Below are positions 57,622 to 64,000 of a DNA stretch of 64,000 bases, one piece after another. The notes below the pieces were generated by a model, which saw nothing but the letters and a program-made list of their open reading frames with translations, made no database searches and was not told where the DNA came from. Origin of the DNA: Brevibacterium spongiae. Lineage in GTDB: Bacteria; Actinomycetota; Actinomycetes; Actinomycetales; Brevibacteriaceae. The translations under genes and the position numbers were made by a program. Position 1 is the stretch's first letter; the number at the start of each line of letters is the position of its first letter. The stretch lies in NCBI RefSeq assembly GCF_026168515.1, contig NZ_CP093443.1, positions 3,038,001 through 3,102,000 on the forward strand, written 5' to 3'.

Positions 57622-58836
57622 TCAGGCGCAGGCCCACTGTCCCCAGCCGGCTTCGGCCTGGAGCTTCTTGGCGCGCTCGAACTGTTCCTGCGGGCTGGCA
57701 TCGATCGGGTTGCCGCTGCCGCCCATGGCCTGCCAGGTGGCGAGCTTGAACTGGAACAGTCCGAAGTGGGCGTTATTCGACTTGTTCACTGCGCGCGGGT
57801 TGAACTCCGACTCGCACTTGGCGACCTGGTACCACTTGGAACCGGGTCCGCCGAGCATGGCCTTGATCTCCTCGGTGCTCATGGAGCCGCCGCTCGAACC
57901 GGAGTCGCCGCCGCCGGTGCTCGAATCACCGGAGTCGCCCGAATCGCCGGAGTCACCCGAATCGGAGCCGCCGGTGTCAGCCGGTTCTTCCTTCTTCTTG
58001 GTGCCCTGAACGACGACCTTGGCCTTGGGTTCGGAGAGGACCTTCTCGTCCTTCTTCTCCTTCTTGACCTCTTCGCCGTTGATGGTCTTGACCTTGTAGG
58101 TGACCTGCTTCTCGCCGTCCTTGCCCTCGGACTCGACCTTGGTCTCGCCCTCGTAGAGGGAATCGGACTTCTTGGTCTCGACCTTGGCCTTGATGGCCTG
58201 CTTGTCCTTGACGGTGTCATTCTTCACGCGGTTGACGGTGAGAACCTGGCCGTCGGAGACCTCAGCGGACATCGGCACGGACAGGAAGTCGTCTTTGTCG
58301 AGCTTGACGCCCGTATCCTTGAGCGCTTCCTTCGCAGTGCCCACAGCGGCCGAGACCTTGTGGTCCTTGCCATCGGCAACGACCGTGAGGTCCTTCGCCG
58401 TGGTCACATTGATGTCGTTGCCGTCTTCCTTCAGCCGCTGCTTGGCATCGGCGTTGAGGTCGGCGCCCTTGGCGTCGACTCCGAGATCGGCGAGTGCCTG
58501 ACCGACAGTGTTGGCGTTGGTCCACTCGTTCGACTCTTTACCGTCGACGGAGAGCGAGACCTTCTTCGCGGTGTTGACGGTGATCGTCATGTCCCGGTCG
58601 ACCTTCGTGCCGACGCCGGGCTTGACCTTGTCACGCTTATCGATATCGATGTCGTGGCTGTCGAGGATGTCACCGACGGTACCGCCGAAGGTGCGAATCT
58701 CCTCGGCCTGGCCGTTGACATCCAAGGTCACTGGCTTGTTCATGGAGACGACCGCGCCCGTGCCACCCACGAGTCCGGTAATGACGACTGCCTGTGCGGC
58801 AATCTGAACCTTGCGGTTCTTCAGAAAATCAATCAC
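57622..58836 (-). CDS. rpfB: Resuscitation-promoting factor RpfB
   Basis: 404 aa secreted or membrane-anchored muralytic enzyme. N-terminal hydrophobic helix (about 11-31), three DUF348 repeats (about 35-210), a G5 domain (about 215-285), a Ser/Asp/Gly linker (about 295-330), then the Rpf catalytic domain with Glu in AKCESEFNP, FGLFQFKLATWQAMGG and the Cys-terminating GWGQWACA. It cleaves peptidoglycan glycan strands. metG-tatD-rpfB order is conserved in actinobacteria. Confidence 0.95.
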   Translation of the reverse strand: MIDFLKNRKVQIAAQAVVITGLVGGTGAVVSMNKPVTLDVNGQAEEIRTFGGTVGDILDSHDIDIDKRDKVKPGVGTKVDRDMTITVNTAKKVSLSVDGKESNEWTNANTVGQALADLGVDAKGADLNADAKQRLKEDGNDINVTTAKDLTVVADGKDHKVSAAVGTAKEALKDTGVKLDKDDFLSVPMSAEVSDGQVLTVNRVKNDTVKDKQAIKAKVETKKSDSLYEGETKVESEGKDGEKQVTYKVKTINGEEVKKEKKDEKVLSEPKAKVVVQGTKKKEEPADTGGSDSGDSGDSGDSGDSSTGGGDSGSSGGSMSTEEIKAMLGGPGSKWYQVAKCESEFNPRAVNKSNNAHFGLFQFKLATWQAMGGSGNPIDASPQEQFERAKKLQAEAGWGQWACA

Positions 58837-59192
58837 AAAAATATCCCTGAGCAGAGTTTATCGACCTGTTCACTGTAACCGATTCGTTACACCGCTGGCA
58901 AAATATCACGGAAATGTAACGTTGTGAGTTTCCTGAGGGCGTGTCTGACCTGGAATTCCCCGTGTTTTCGGGGCCGAATCCACCGTGATATTTCCTCGCC
59001 GAGGCGGCCCTGCCATCCGTTATCCCGCTCACAATCCGCGGCCTTCGCTCCGCCCGCCGGTCCGTCGCCGGTGCCGTTTCGAGCCCGCCGGCCCGTCGCT
59101 GGTTCAGGTTCGGCCCCGGTCACTGTGAGTCACGTGCCGCCCCTCGGTCCGACTCGGGCCGGCAGGTCACCTCAATCCCAGCTGTCGGTGCC
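58837..59192. other. Spacer upstream of rpfB
   Basis: 356 bases without a gene: the rpfB promoter region (with the dyad at 58874-58891), then GC-rich sequence containing one CGCCGAGGCGG copy near 59000. I looked for a cyclic-di-AMP riboswitch, which precedes some rpf genes, and did not recognise one. Confidence 0.55.
58874..58891. promoter_or_regulatory. TGTAAC-N6-GTTACA dyad upstream of rpfB
   Basis: A perfect six-base inverted repeat centred 46 bases before the rpfB ATG; another ATGTAAC half-site is at 58914. GTAAC-type half-sites are used by the MtrA response regulator, which controls rpf genes in related bacteria, and CRP/GlxR sites are also similar. Assignment is tentative. Confidence 0.4.
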
Positions 59193-60164
59193 TCAGTCCC
59201 AGCTGCCGAGTGCCCTCTCGGCGTTGCTCCACACGGCCGAGCACAGGTCCTCTTCGCTCATCCCCCGCACTTCAGCGAGCTTCCGGGCCGTGATCGCCGT
59301 CAGATACGGACCGCCGGGTTTGCCGCGGTGAGGGTGAGGAGTGAGGAAGGGAGCGTCGGTCTCGGTGAGCAGCAGATCCAGCGGGGCGGTCGCCGCGGCT
59401 CGGCGCAGCTCCTCGGCGTTCTTGAACGTGAGGTTGCCGGCGAAGGACATGAAGTAGCCCGCCTCGGCGCATTCGCGCGCCATTGCTTCGTCACCGGAGA
59501 AGCAGTGGAAGATCGTGACCTCGGGGGCGCCTTCCTCCTTGAGGATGCGCAGCACGTCGGCATGAGCTTCGCGGTCATGGATCTGCAGGGCCCGGCCGGT
59601 GCGTTTGGCGATCTCGATATGGGCACGGAAGGAACGCTGCTGTTCGGCGATGCCGTCTTCTTCCGTCCGGAAGTAGTCGAGGCCGGTCTCGCCCACCACA
59701 CGCATCCGGTCGTGGGAGGACACGAGCGATTCGATCTCGGTCAGAGCGTCGTCGAGCAGACTGCGTTCGGCCAGCCGCGGCGCTTCGTTCGGGTGGAGTG
59801 CCGCTCCCCCGAGCATCCAGCTCCGACCACCCGAGGGAGGAGCGGGCACGGTTCGGTGGTCGGCCGCCTCGGCGGTGGTGCCGGAGTACTGGGAGGCGAC
59901 GAGCGCGGTCGTCCACCTCGCTGCCGGGAGGTCGCAGCCGATCTGGACGATGCGACGGACCTCCGCCTCGGCGGCGGTGTCGTGGAAGAAATCCAGCGAC
60001 GGGAACTCCTCCTCGGCGTCGGGCGTCACCTCGGGTTCAGGTTCACCGGACCCCAAAGGCAGCCGCACACCCGTGCAGATGTCGAGGTGGGTGTGGGTAT
60101 CAACGACGGGATGAGTCAGCGGTTCGGGCACCGGTGGATAGGTTCCGGCGGCGCGCGAGGCCAT
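59193..60164 (-). CDS. tatD: TatD-family metal-dependent DNase
   Basis: 323 aa TIM-barrel hydrolase. Metal ligands: VDTHTHLD, Glu in VVGETGLDYF, His in LQIHDREAH, His in TIFHCFSG and Asp in TETDAPFLTP. An insert with Ser/Gly (residues about 95-115) extends one loop. The ATG shares an A with the metG stop (TAATG), so it is coupled to metG. Confidence 0.93.
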   Translation of the reverse strand: MASRAAGTYPPVPEPLTHPVVDTHTHLDICTGVRLPLGSGEPEPEVTPDAEEEFPSLDFFHDTAAEAEVRRIVQIGCDLPAARWTTALVASQYSGTTAEAADHRTVPAPPSGGRSWMLGGAALHPNEAPRLAERSLLDDALTEIESLVSSHDRMRVVGETGLDYFRTEEDGIAEQQRSFRAHIEIAKRTGRALQIHDREAHADVLRILKEEGAPEVTIFHCFSGDEAMARECAEAGYFMSFAGNLTFKNAEELRRAAATAPLDLLLTETDAPFLTPHPHRGKPGGPYLTAITARKLAEVRGMSEEDLCSAVWSNAERALGSWD

Positions 60165-61879
60165 TATTCGGTTTCCTCCACGTACTTCGGGAACACGGGT
60201 TCGGGCTTCGGCAGCGGGGTGCCCGGCTCGAGCGGGAACTCCACGGCGGCGAAGGAACGGGGATCGACGTCGGCGGCGGCCAGACCGCCGGTGGCCGCCT
60301 CGGCGACGTTCGGTGCCAGAGCCGCGGACGCATAGGCAGCGCCGGCCGCGACGCCGATGCTGGCATTCGCACTCACGGATCCCATCGCCTCGGCGCCGGA
60401 TCCGGTTTCGGTGGCGGTCGGCAGGATCTTCGCGCCGGCCTCACCGTCTCCTGCGGGCACTCCGAGGAGGTCGAGGATCTTGCCGGCGGATTCGGGCATG
60501 ACCGGCTGGATGAGGATCGAGATGATGCGCACGACCTCGATCGTCACCCACAGCACGGTGGCCATGCGGTCGGGATCGGTCTTCTTCAGCTTCCACGGCT
60601 CCTGCGCGGAGAAGTACCGGTTGGCCTCGGACAGAACCTTCCAGCAGGCCTCAACGTAGAGGTGCAGGGCCTGGGTGTCGACGTGGCGTCGGGCGGTGTC
60701 GGGAACGGCCCGGGCGAGCGCGAGGAGGGCTTCGTCCGCCTCGGTGAGGGTGCCTGGCTGCGGGACCTGGGCGTCACAGTTCTTCGCAATCATCGACAGC
60801 GAGCGCTGGGCGAGGTTGCCGTACTCGTTGGCGAGGTCGGAGTTCTTCCGGGTGATGATCGAATCCTTCGTGTACGAGCCGTCATGGCCGTAGGAGAACT
60901 CGCGGAAGAGGAAGAAGCGCAGGGTGTCCAGGCCGAAGGCATCGACGAGGTCGATGGGGTCGACGACGTTGCCGACGGACTTCGACATCTTCTCGCCGGA
61001 GTTGAAGAGGAAGCCGTGGGCGTGGACCCGCTTGGGCAGTTCGATGCCGGCGCTCATGAGGAACGCGGGCCAGTAGACCGAGTGGAAGCGGATGATGTCC
61101 TTGCCGATGATGTGGACGTCGGCGGGCCACCACTTGGTCAGGCGCTCCTGGTCGTCGGGGTAGCCGGCGGCGGTGAGGTAGTTCGTCAGGGCGTCGATCC
61201 ACACGTACATCACGTGCTTCTCGTTGCCTGGAACCGGCACGCCCCAGTCGAAGGTGGTGCGGGAGACGGAGAGGTCCTTGAGGCCGGAGGCGACGAACGA
61301 GGCGATCTCGTTGCGGCGGGAATCGGGGCCGATGAACTCGGGATGTGCCTTGTACAGCTCGAGCAGCTTGTCCTGGTACTTCGAGAGACGGAAGAAGTAG
61401 GACTCCTCTTCGGTCCAGGTCACCTCGGTACGGGTTTCCTTGGACAGGCGCACACCGTCGACGACTTCGGTCTCGTCTTCGGTGTAGAAGGCCTCGTCGC
61501 GCACGGAGTACCAGCCGGCGTAGGTGTCGAGGTAGATGTCGCCGGCCTCTTCGAGCTTGCGCCAGATGGCCTTCGACGCCTCGTAGTGGTCTTCGTCTGT
61601 GGTGCGGATGAACCGGTCGAAGGTCGAACCGAGGGCGAGCTGGGTATCGCGGAAGTTCTTCGCGTTGTCGTCGGCGAGCTCCTTGGGGGTGATGCCGAGC
61701 TTGTTGGCCGCCTGCAGCATCTTCAGCCCGTGCTCATCGGTGCCGGTTGCGAAGAAGACCTCGTGATTGTCCAGTCGCTTGAACCGGGCGATCGTGTCGG
61801 CCGCAATGTACTCGTAGGCGTGCCCGATGTGAATGGCCCCGTTGGGGTAGGCAATCGCTGTCGTCAAGTAGTAACCCAT
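60164..61879 (-). CDS. metG: Methionyl-tRNA synthetase MetG
   Basis: 571 aa class I synthetase. HIGH motif in [18 protein letters not shown] in [13 protein letters not shown], and the anticodon-binding helical domain at about 360-500. The C-terminal 75 residues are an Ala/Gly-rich low-complexity tail rather than a dimerisation domain. First gene of metG-tatD-(rpfB). Tandem repeats lie just upstream of its start. Confidence 0.97.
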   Translation of the reverse strand: MGYYLTTAIAYPNGAIHIGHAYEYIAADTIARFKRLDNHEVFFATGTDEHGLKMLQAANKLGITPKELADDNAKNFRDTQLALGSTFDRFIRTTDEDHYEASKAIWRKLEEAGDIYLDTYAGWYSVRDEAFYTEDETEVVDGVRLSKETRTEVTWTEEESYFFRLSKYQDKLLELYKAHPEFIGPDSRRNEIASFVASGLKDLSVSRTTFDWGVPVPGNEKHVMYVWIDALTNYLTAAGYPDDQERLTKWWPADVHIIGKDIIRFHSVYWPAFLMSAGIELPKRVHAHGFLFNSGEKMSKSVGNVVDPIDLVDAFGLDTLRFFLFREFSYGHDGSYTKDSIITRKNSDLANEYGNLAQRSLSMIAKNCDAQVPQPGTLTEADEALLALARAVPDTARRHVDTQALHLYVEACWKVLSEANRYFSAQEPWKLKKTDPDRMATVLWVTIEVVRIISILIQPVMPESAGKILDLLGVPAGDGEAGAKILPTATETGSGAEAMGSVSANASIGVAAGAAYASAALAPNVAEAATGGLAAADVDPRSFAAVEFPLEPGTPLPKPEPVFPKYVEETE

Positions 61880-61915
61880 AGGGAACTCAGTCTAAAGGAC
61901 GCGGCATGGCGGGCG

Positions 61916-62023
61916 TGCATGGGTCCGCAGGCGGTGGTGCGGGTGCGGGGGCAGGTGGTGTGCATGGGTCCGCAGGCGGTGGTGGCCGTGCGGCGTGGTG
62001 TGCATGGGCCCGCAGGCGGTGGT
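61916..62023. repeat. Three tandem 40-45 bp repeats upstream of metG
   Basis: A 23-base core, TGCATGGGYCCGCAGGCGGT followed by GGT, recurs at about 61916, 61961 and 62001. The units are 45 and 40 bases apart and end in G-rich GTGCGGGTGCGGG tracts. The nearest copy is about 35 bases from the metG ATG, i.e. in its 5' leader or promoter. Confidence 0.85.
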
Positions 62024-62158
62024 GCGGGTACGGTGGGTGGCGGTGTTACCCGAGGCCTGAGTTGCCTGCGGCGTTCGGCTCACCCTGCTCGCCACGGCGC
62101 ACTCTGTTCCAAAAAGCACCCATTACTCTAGGCACTCCCCCACAAGTAGCCCACTCCC

Positions 62159-62184
62159 CTCCGAAAAGCTCACAGAAGAACGTG
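62159..62184 (+). repeat. Left copy of an inverted 26-bp repeat around the AbiEi-like gene
   Basis: CTCCGAAAAGCTCACAGAAG followed by AACGTG. It matches the reverse complement of 63607-63632 at 24 of 26 positions. Both contain a CTCAC-AGAAGAAC-GTG hairpin motif with a conserved eight-base loop. Confidence 0.85.
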
Positions 62185-62335
62185 TGCCTTTCAGAAGTAC
62201 TTGGCCACTCAGCAAAGTCGCCACCCGCCCGTTCACCCCGCATTCAGTGCGACACCATCGCCGGTGCGCCACTGTTGCCAATTCGACGTCGGCCCTGACA
62301 CAACTTCAGCAGATCCTGACACAGCATCAGCGAAA

Positions 62336-63412
62336 TCAGAGAGTCGGTGCGCACTGGAATGGGATCAGCTGCGGTGCCTGGTCGAAGAGCTTCATCCCGA
62401 AGAACTTCAGGTTGAACAGGTCGCTGAACTTCAGGTGGACGATGCGAAAGCCCATGTTGAGCAGCTCATTCTGCTGGCGGCCCTCCTTCACACGCGTGTC
62501 CGCACCCGCATCGGCATACTTCTGGTCACCGTCGAAGGCAAGAATCGTGTTCGTCGGCCGATGCAGGAAGTCCAGCCTCGCCACGAAGTCACCGTTTGCC
62601 CCGACGTTGTATTGCTGGGTGAAGTCGTGCAGCCCCAATTGGTGGAGGGCGAACGACGTCCGACTCTCCGCATAGCTCTCCGACAGTGGGCTGATGATCG
62701 ACAGGATCGCCGAAGCACGTTTCCTGCCCCGAGCGAGACGCTGGACTGCCGGACCGTAGTCTCGTTCCACAATCTCTCTCCCGACCTTGCGCATCCGAGG
62801 CGGATCAGTCATACCGATCTTCGGTTTCCCGGTCTCTCGTTCCACCTGCGCTCGAAGCCCGCTCTCCAGCGCTGCCATTCCGTCGGCAGGACCCAAAGCG
62901 GCAATCAGATCAAGCCCCGTGCGCTCAGGTCTGACACAGTCAAGGCCGTACACGGTGCACAGATCGTCGGAATCGCACCTGCGTCTGCGCCGATCGATCT
63001 CAGTGCTGCGCGAGCTGACGGTCGGGTGCACCACTGAGATCCGCTTCATTGGCTGTCGGTACAGCGACATCTCATGAAGCAATGCGGCGGACACTCCGCT
63101 GACGACATCGTCGGTTCGGTAGTAGCGATAGTGCACAATTCGCAGTCGGGCAAGATGCTCCTGATACTTGGGGTTCTGCTCTCGGCTCTTCGAAGTCGCA
63201 CGGAAGTACTCAGTCCAATCCGTGTCCGAGATCAGGACTGCAGCCGACGTGTGGGCCGGCTTCTGGCAAGCCCGCACAATCGAATAGATGCCACGCGCCA
63301 ACCTCAGCATGCAGCAATCGACCACACCTGCAATCGCATCATTGGTCATTCCGACGGACCGAAGAGTCCGGTGATCGACGACGTTGTACTTCTCCAGATA
63401 CTCAAGGCTCAT
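62336..63412 (-). CDS. AbiEi-like winged-helix protein with a C-terminal PD-(D/E)XK-like nuclease domain
   Basis: 358 aa from ATG 63412; the frame is open to 63877. N-terminal winged-helix region (EYLEKYNVVDHRTLRSVGMT, LRLARGIYSIV) resembles AbiEi antitoxin domains. The C-terminal 100 residues look like a DUF559/Vsr-type nuclease: Glu in SYAESR, Asp in VARLDFL, ILAFDGDQKY as the D-xK part, then RQQNELLNMGFRIVHL. More AT-rich than neighbours. No AbiEii toxin partner is adjacent. It is bracketed by inverted hairpin repeats. Confidence 0.7.
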   Translation of the reverse strand: MSLEYLEKYNVVDHRTLRSVGMTNDAIAGVVDCCMLRLARGIYSIVRACQKPAHTSAAVLISDTDWTEYFRATSKSREQNPKYQEHLARLRIVHYRYYRTDDVVSGVSAALLHEMSLYRQPMKRISVVHPTVSSRSTEIDRRRRRCDSDDLCTVYGLDCVRPERTGLDLIAALGPADGMAALESGLRAQVERETGKPKIGMTDPPRMRKVGREIVERDYGPAVQRLARGRKRASAILSIISPLSESYAESRTSFALHQLGLHDFTQQYNVGANGDFVARLDFLHRPTNTILAFDGDQKYADAGADTRVKEGRQQNELLNMGFRIVHLKFSDLFNLKFFGMKLFDQAPQLIPFQCAPTL

Positions 63413-63707
63413 GTCTCGAGGGTGTGTGGACGCGCCGCAGTTGTCACGGCCCAGTTTCGCCCTTGTGCATGGACCTCGGCTATCCACAGGCCAGGTACGC
63501 GCGAGTCGACTGCCGTGTGCACACAAGTCACCTCCGACATGACACGCTCCGCACCTCGGCAATCGCGTAGACGCGCCCAATGAGGAGCACCTTTTTCTGG
63601 ATGTCTCACGTTCTTCTGTGAGCCTTCCGGAGTCGAGTGTGCTCTTTCCGTCAACAGCTCGGAGCATGGAAGTGGCCTCACGCATCGCCCGCAGTGAGAC
63701 TCCCGCC
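63413..63707. other. Spacer between rsmI and the AbiEi-like gene
   Basis: 295 bases with no supported gene. A 90-codon minus-strand frame (63409-63681) overlaps the hairpin repeat and shows no family resemblance. The region must hold the AbiEi-like gene promoter and the right repeat copy. Confidence 0.5.
63607..63632 (-). repeat. Right copy of an inverted 26-bp repeat around the AbiEi-like gene
   Basis: Reverse complement begins CTCCGGAAGGCTCACAGAAG. Here the hairpin CTCAC-AGAAGAAC-GTGAG is perfect (63605-63622, plus-strand complement). About 195 bases before the gene start. Confidence 0.85.
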
Positions 63708-64000
63708 TCAGTCGCGGTGGAGCCAGGCCTCGTAGACTTCGCGCTTCGAGAGGCCGAACTTCTTCGCCACCTGTCCGGCTGCGTCCTTCGCCCGCACACC
63801 GGAGTCGACCAGGGCACCGAGCTCCTCGAGGTGGTCTTCCGGAGCCGTCTCGACCTCGGTGGCCCCGGCCAGCACAAGGGTCAGTTCCCCGCGAAGTCCT
63901 TCCGAGGCGAGCTCGCGCAGCGAACCGACTGTCCCCCGCAGAGTCTCCTCGTAGGTCTTCGTCAGTTCGCGGCTGATGCTCATGGGCCGGTCAACGCCGA
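63708..64000 (-). CDS. rsmI: 16S rRNA (cytidine(1402)-2'-O)-methyltransferase RsmI, C-terminal part only
   Basis: 97 codons seen; the frame stays open to the right edge. GVDRPMSISRELTKTYEETLRGTVGSL is the characteristic RsmI segment, and RGELTLVLAGA follows. The last 45 residues form a helical HTH-like domain (AKKFGLSKREVYEAWL). The methyltransferase core lies beyond the window. 2'-O-methylates C1402 in the ribosomal P site. Confidence 0.9.
   Translation of the reverse strand, partial: GVDRPMSISRELTKTYEETLRGTVGSLRELASEGLRGELTLVLAGATEVETAPEDHLEELGALVDSGVRAKDAAGQVAKKFGLSKREVYEAWLHRD

Larger units (their letters stand above)
61880..62335. other. Spacer between the AbiEi-like gene and metG
   Basis: 456 bases with no supported gene. 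It contains the 40-45 bp repeats next to metG (61916-62023) and the left hairpin repeat of the nuclease locus (62159-62184). A 75-codon minus-strand frame (61892-62119) is His/Arg/Pro-rich and follows the repeats, so probably not coding. Confidence 0.6.

Noticed and set aside
61916..62023. Possible CRISPR array
   Set aside because: Only three repeats, spacers of about 20 bases that are themselves similar, no cas genes in the window.
61892..62119. 75-codon His/Arg-rich minus-strand frame before metG
   Set aside because: Its composition is set by the tandem repeats; considered as a leader peptide but there is no supporting ribosome-binding site.
59798..62131. 777-codon plus-strand reading frame
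   Set aside because: Antisense to metG and tatD, with Asp/Gly/Val/Arg-rich composition and no domain; an artefact of high GC.
63409..63681. 90-codon minus-strand frame upstream of the AbiEi-like gene
   Set aside because: It includes the hairpin repeat in its coding part and shows no family resemblance; more likely spacer.

Overview
The window is a 64 kb piece of a high-GC actinobacterial chromosome. The likely genus is Brevibacterium. This is inferred from the GC-rich codon usage, the DtxR/IdeR-type iron box, the BioQ-like operator, the two CIRCE elements, the metG-tatD-rpfB order and the nadA-nadB-nadC-nadS cluster; no 16S gene is present. No tRNA, rRNA or CRISPR array was seen. Most of the window is core metabolism, coded largely on the minus strand.

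Layout, left to right. 1-3.4 kb: secreted 5'-nucleotidase (cut by the window edge), truA, a LemA-like gene. 3.7-6.5 kb: a GT4 glycosyltransferase, an isochorismatase-fold protein and a DUF3800-like gene. 6.7-8.9 kb: the biotin ECF transporter bioY-bioM-bioN under a BioQ-like palindrome. 9-13.3 kb: guaA, a DUF3817 gene, a SURF1 gene (apparent CTG start) and guaB3. 13.4-17.9 kb: an IS3-family element interrupted by an IS21-family element. 17.9-19.7 kb: LysR regulator divergent from a LysE exporter. 19.8-21.6 kb: panB-panC. 21.9-26.9 kb: the NAD operon nadA-nadB-nadC-nadS. 27-27.8 kb: two small membrane proteins. 28-31.4 kb: thiM-thiE-thiD-tenA behind a TPP riboswitch. 31.6-33.7 kb: a second DUF3800 gene with leader hairpins, then an HxlR regulator divergent from an SRPBCC protein. 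33.7-38.1 kb: lacI followed by a xylose-type ABC importer. 38.2-39 kb: TfoX-like and SnoaL-like small proteins. 39.1-45 kb: a three-gene desferrioxamine-type siderophore operon under an iron box. 45.3-49.7 kb: guaB, a GntR regulator, an RluA-family synthase and two hypotheticals. 49.8-53.4 kb: DUF1707 protein, a FtsX/MacB-like ABC exporter pair and an SRPBCC protein. 53.4-57.4 kb: a polysaccharide pyruvyl transferase, then groES-groEL with two CIRCE boxes. 57.5-61.9 kb: rpfB, tatD, metG. 62.3-64 kb: an AbiEi/PD-(D/E)XK-like gene flanked by inverted hairpin repeats, and the C-terminal end of rsmI (cut by the window edge).

How the genes work together. Cofactor supply dominates: biotin uptake, pantothenate, NAD and thiamine clusters each form a tight operon with overlapping start and stop codons, and the biotin and thiamine clusters have a recognisable control site. 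Two IMP dehydrogenase homologues and GMP synthetase cover guanine nucleotide synthesis. The siderophore operon makes and condenses a hydroxamate.

The least explained parts are the two DUF3800 genes with associated hairpins, the nuclease-like gene bracketed by a 26-bp inverted repeat, a 30-bp perfect hairpin after the siderophore operon, and a short CCGAGGCGG-type motif that recurs across coding and non-coding DNA.
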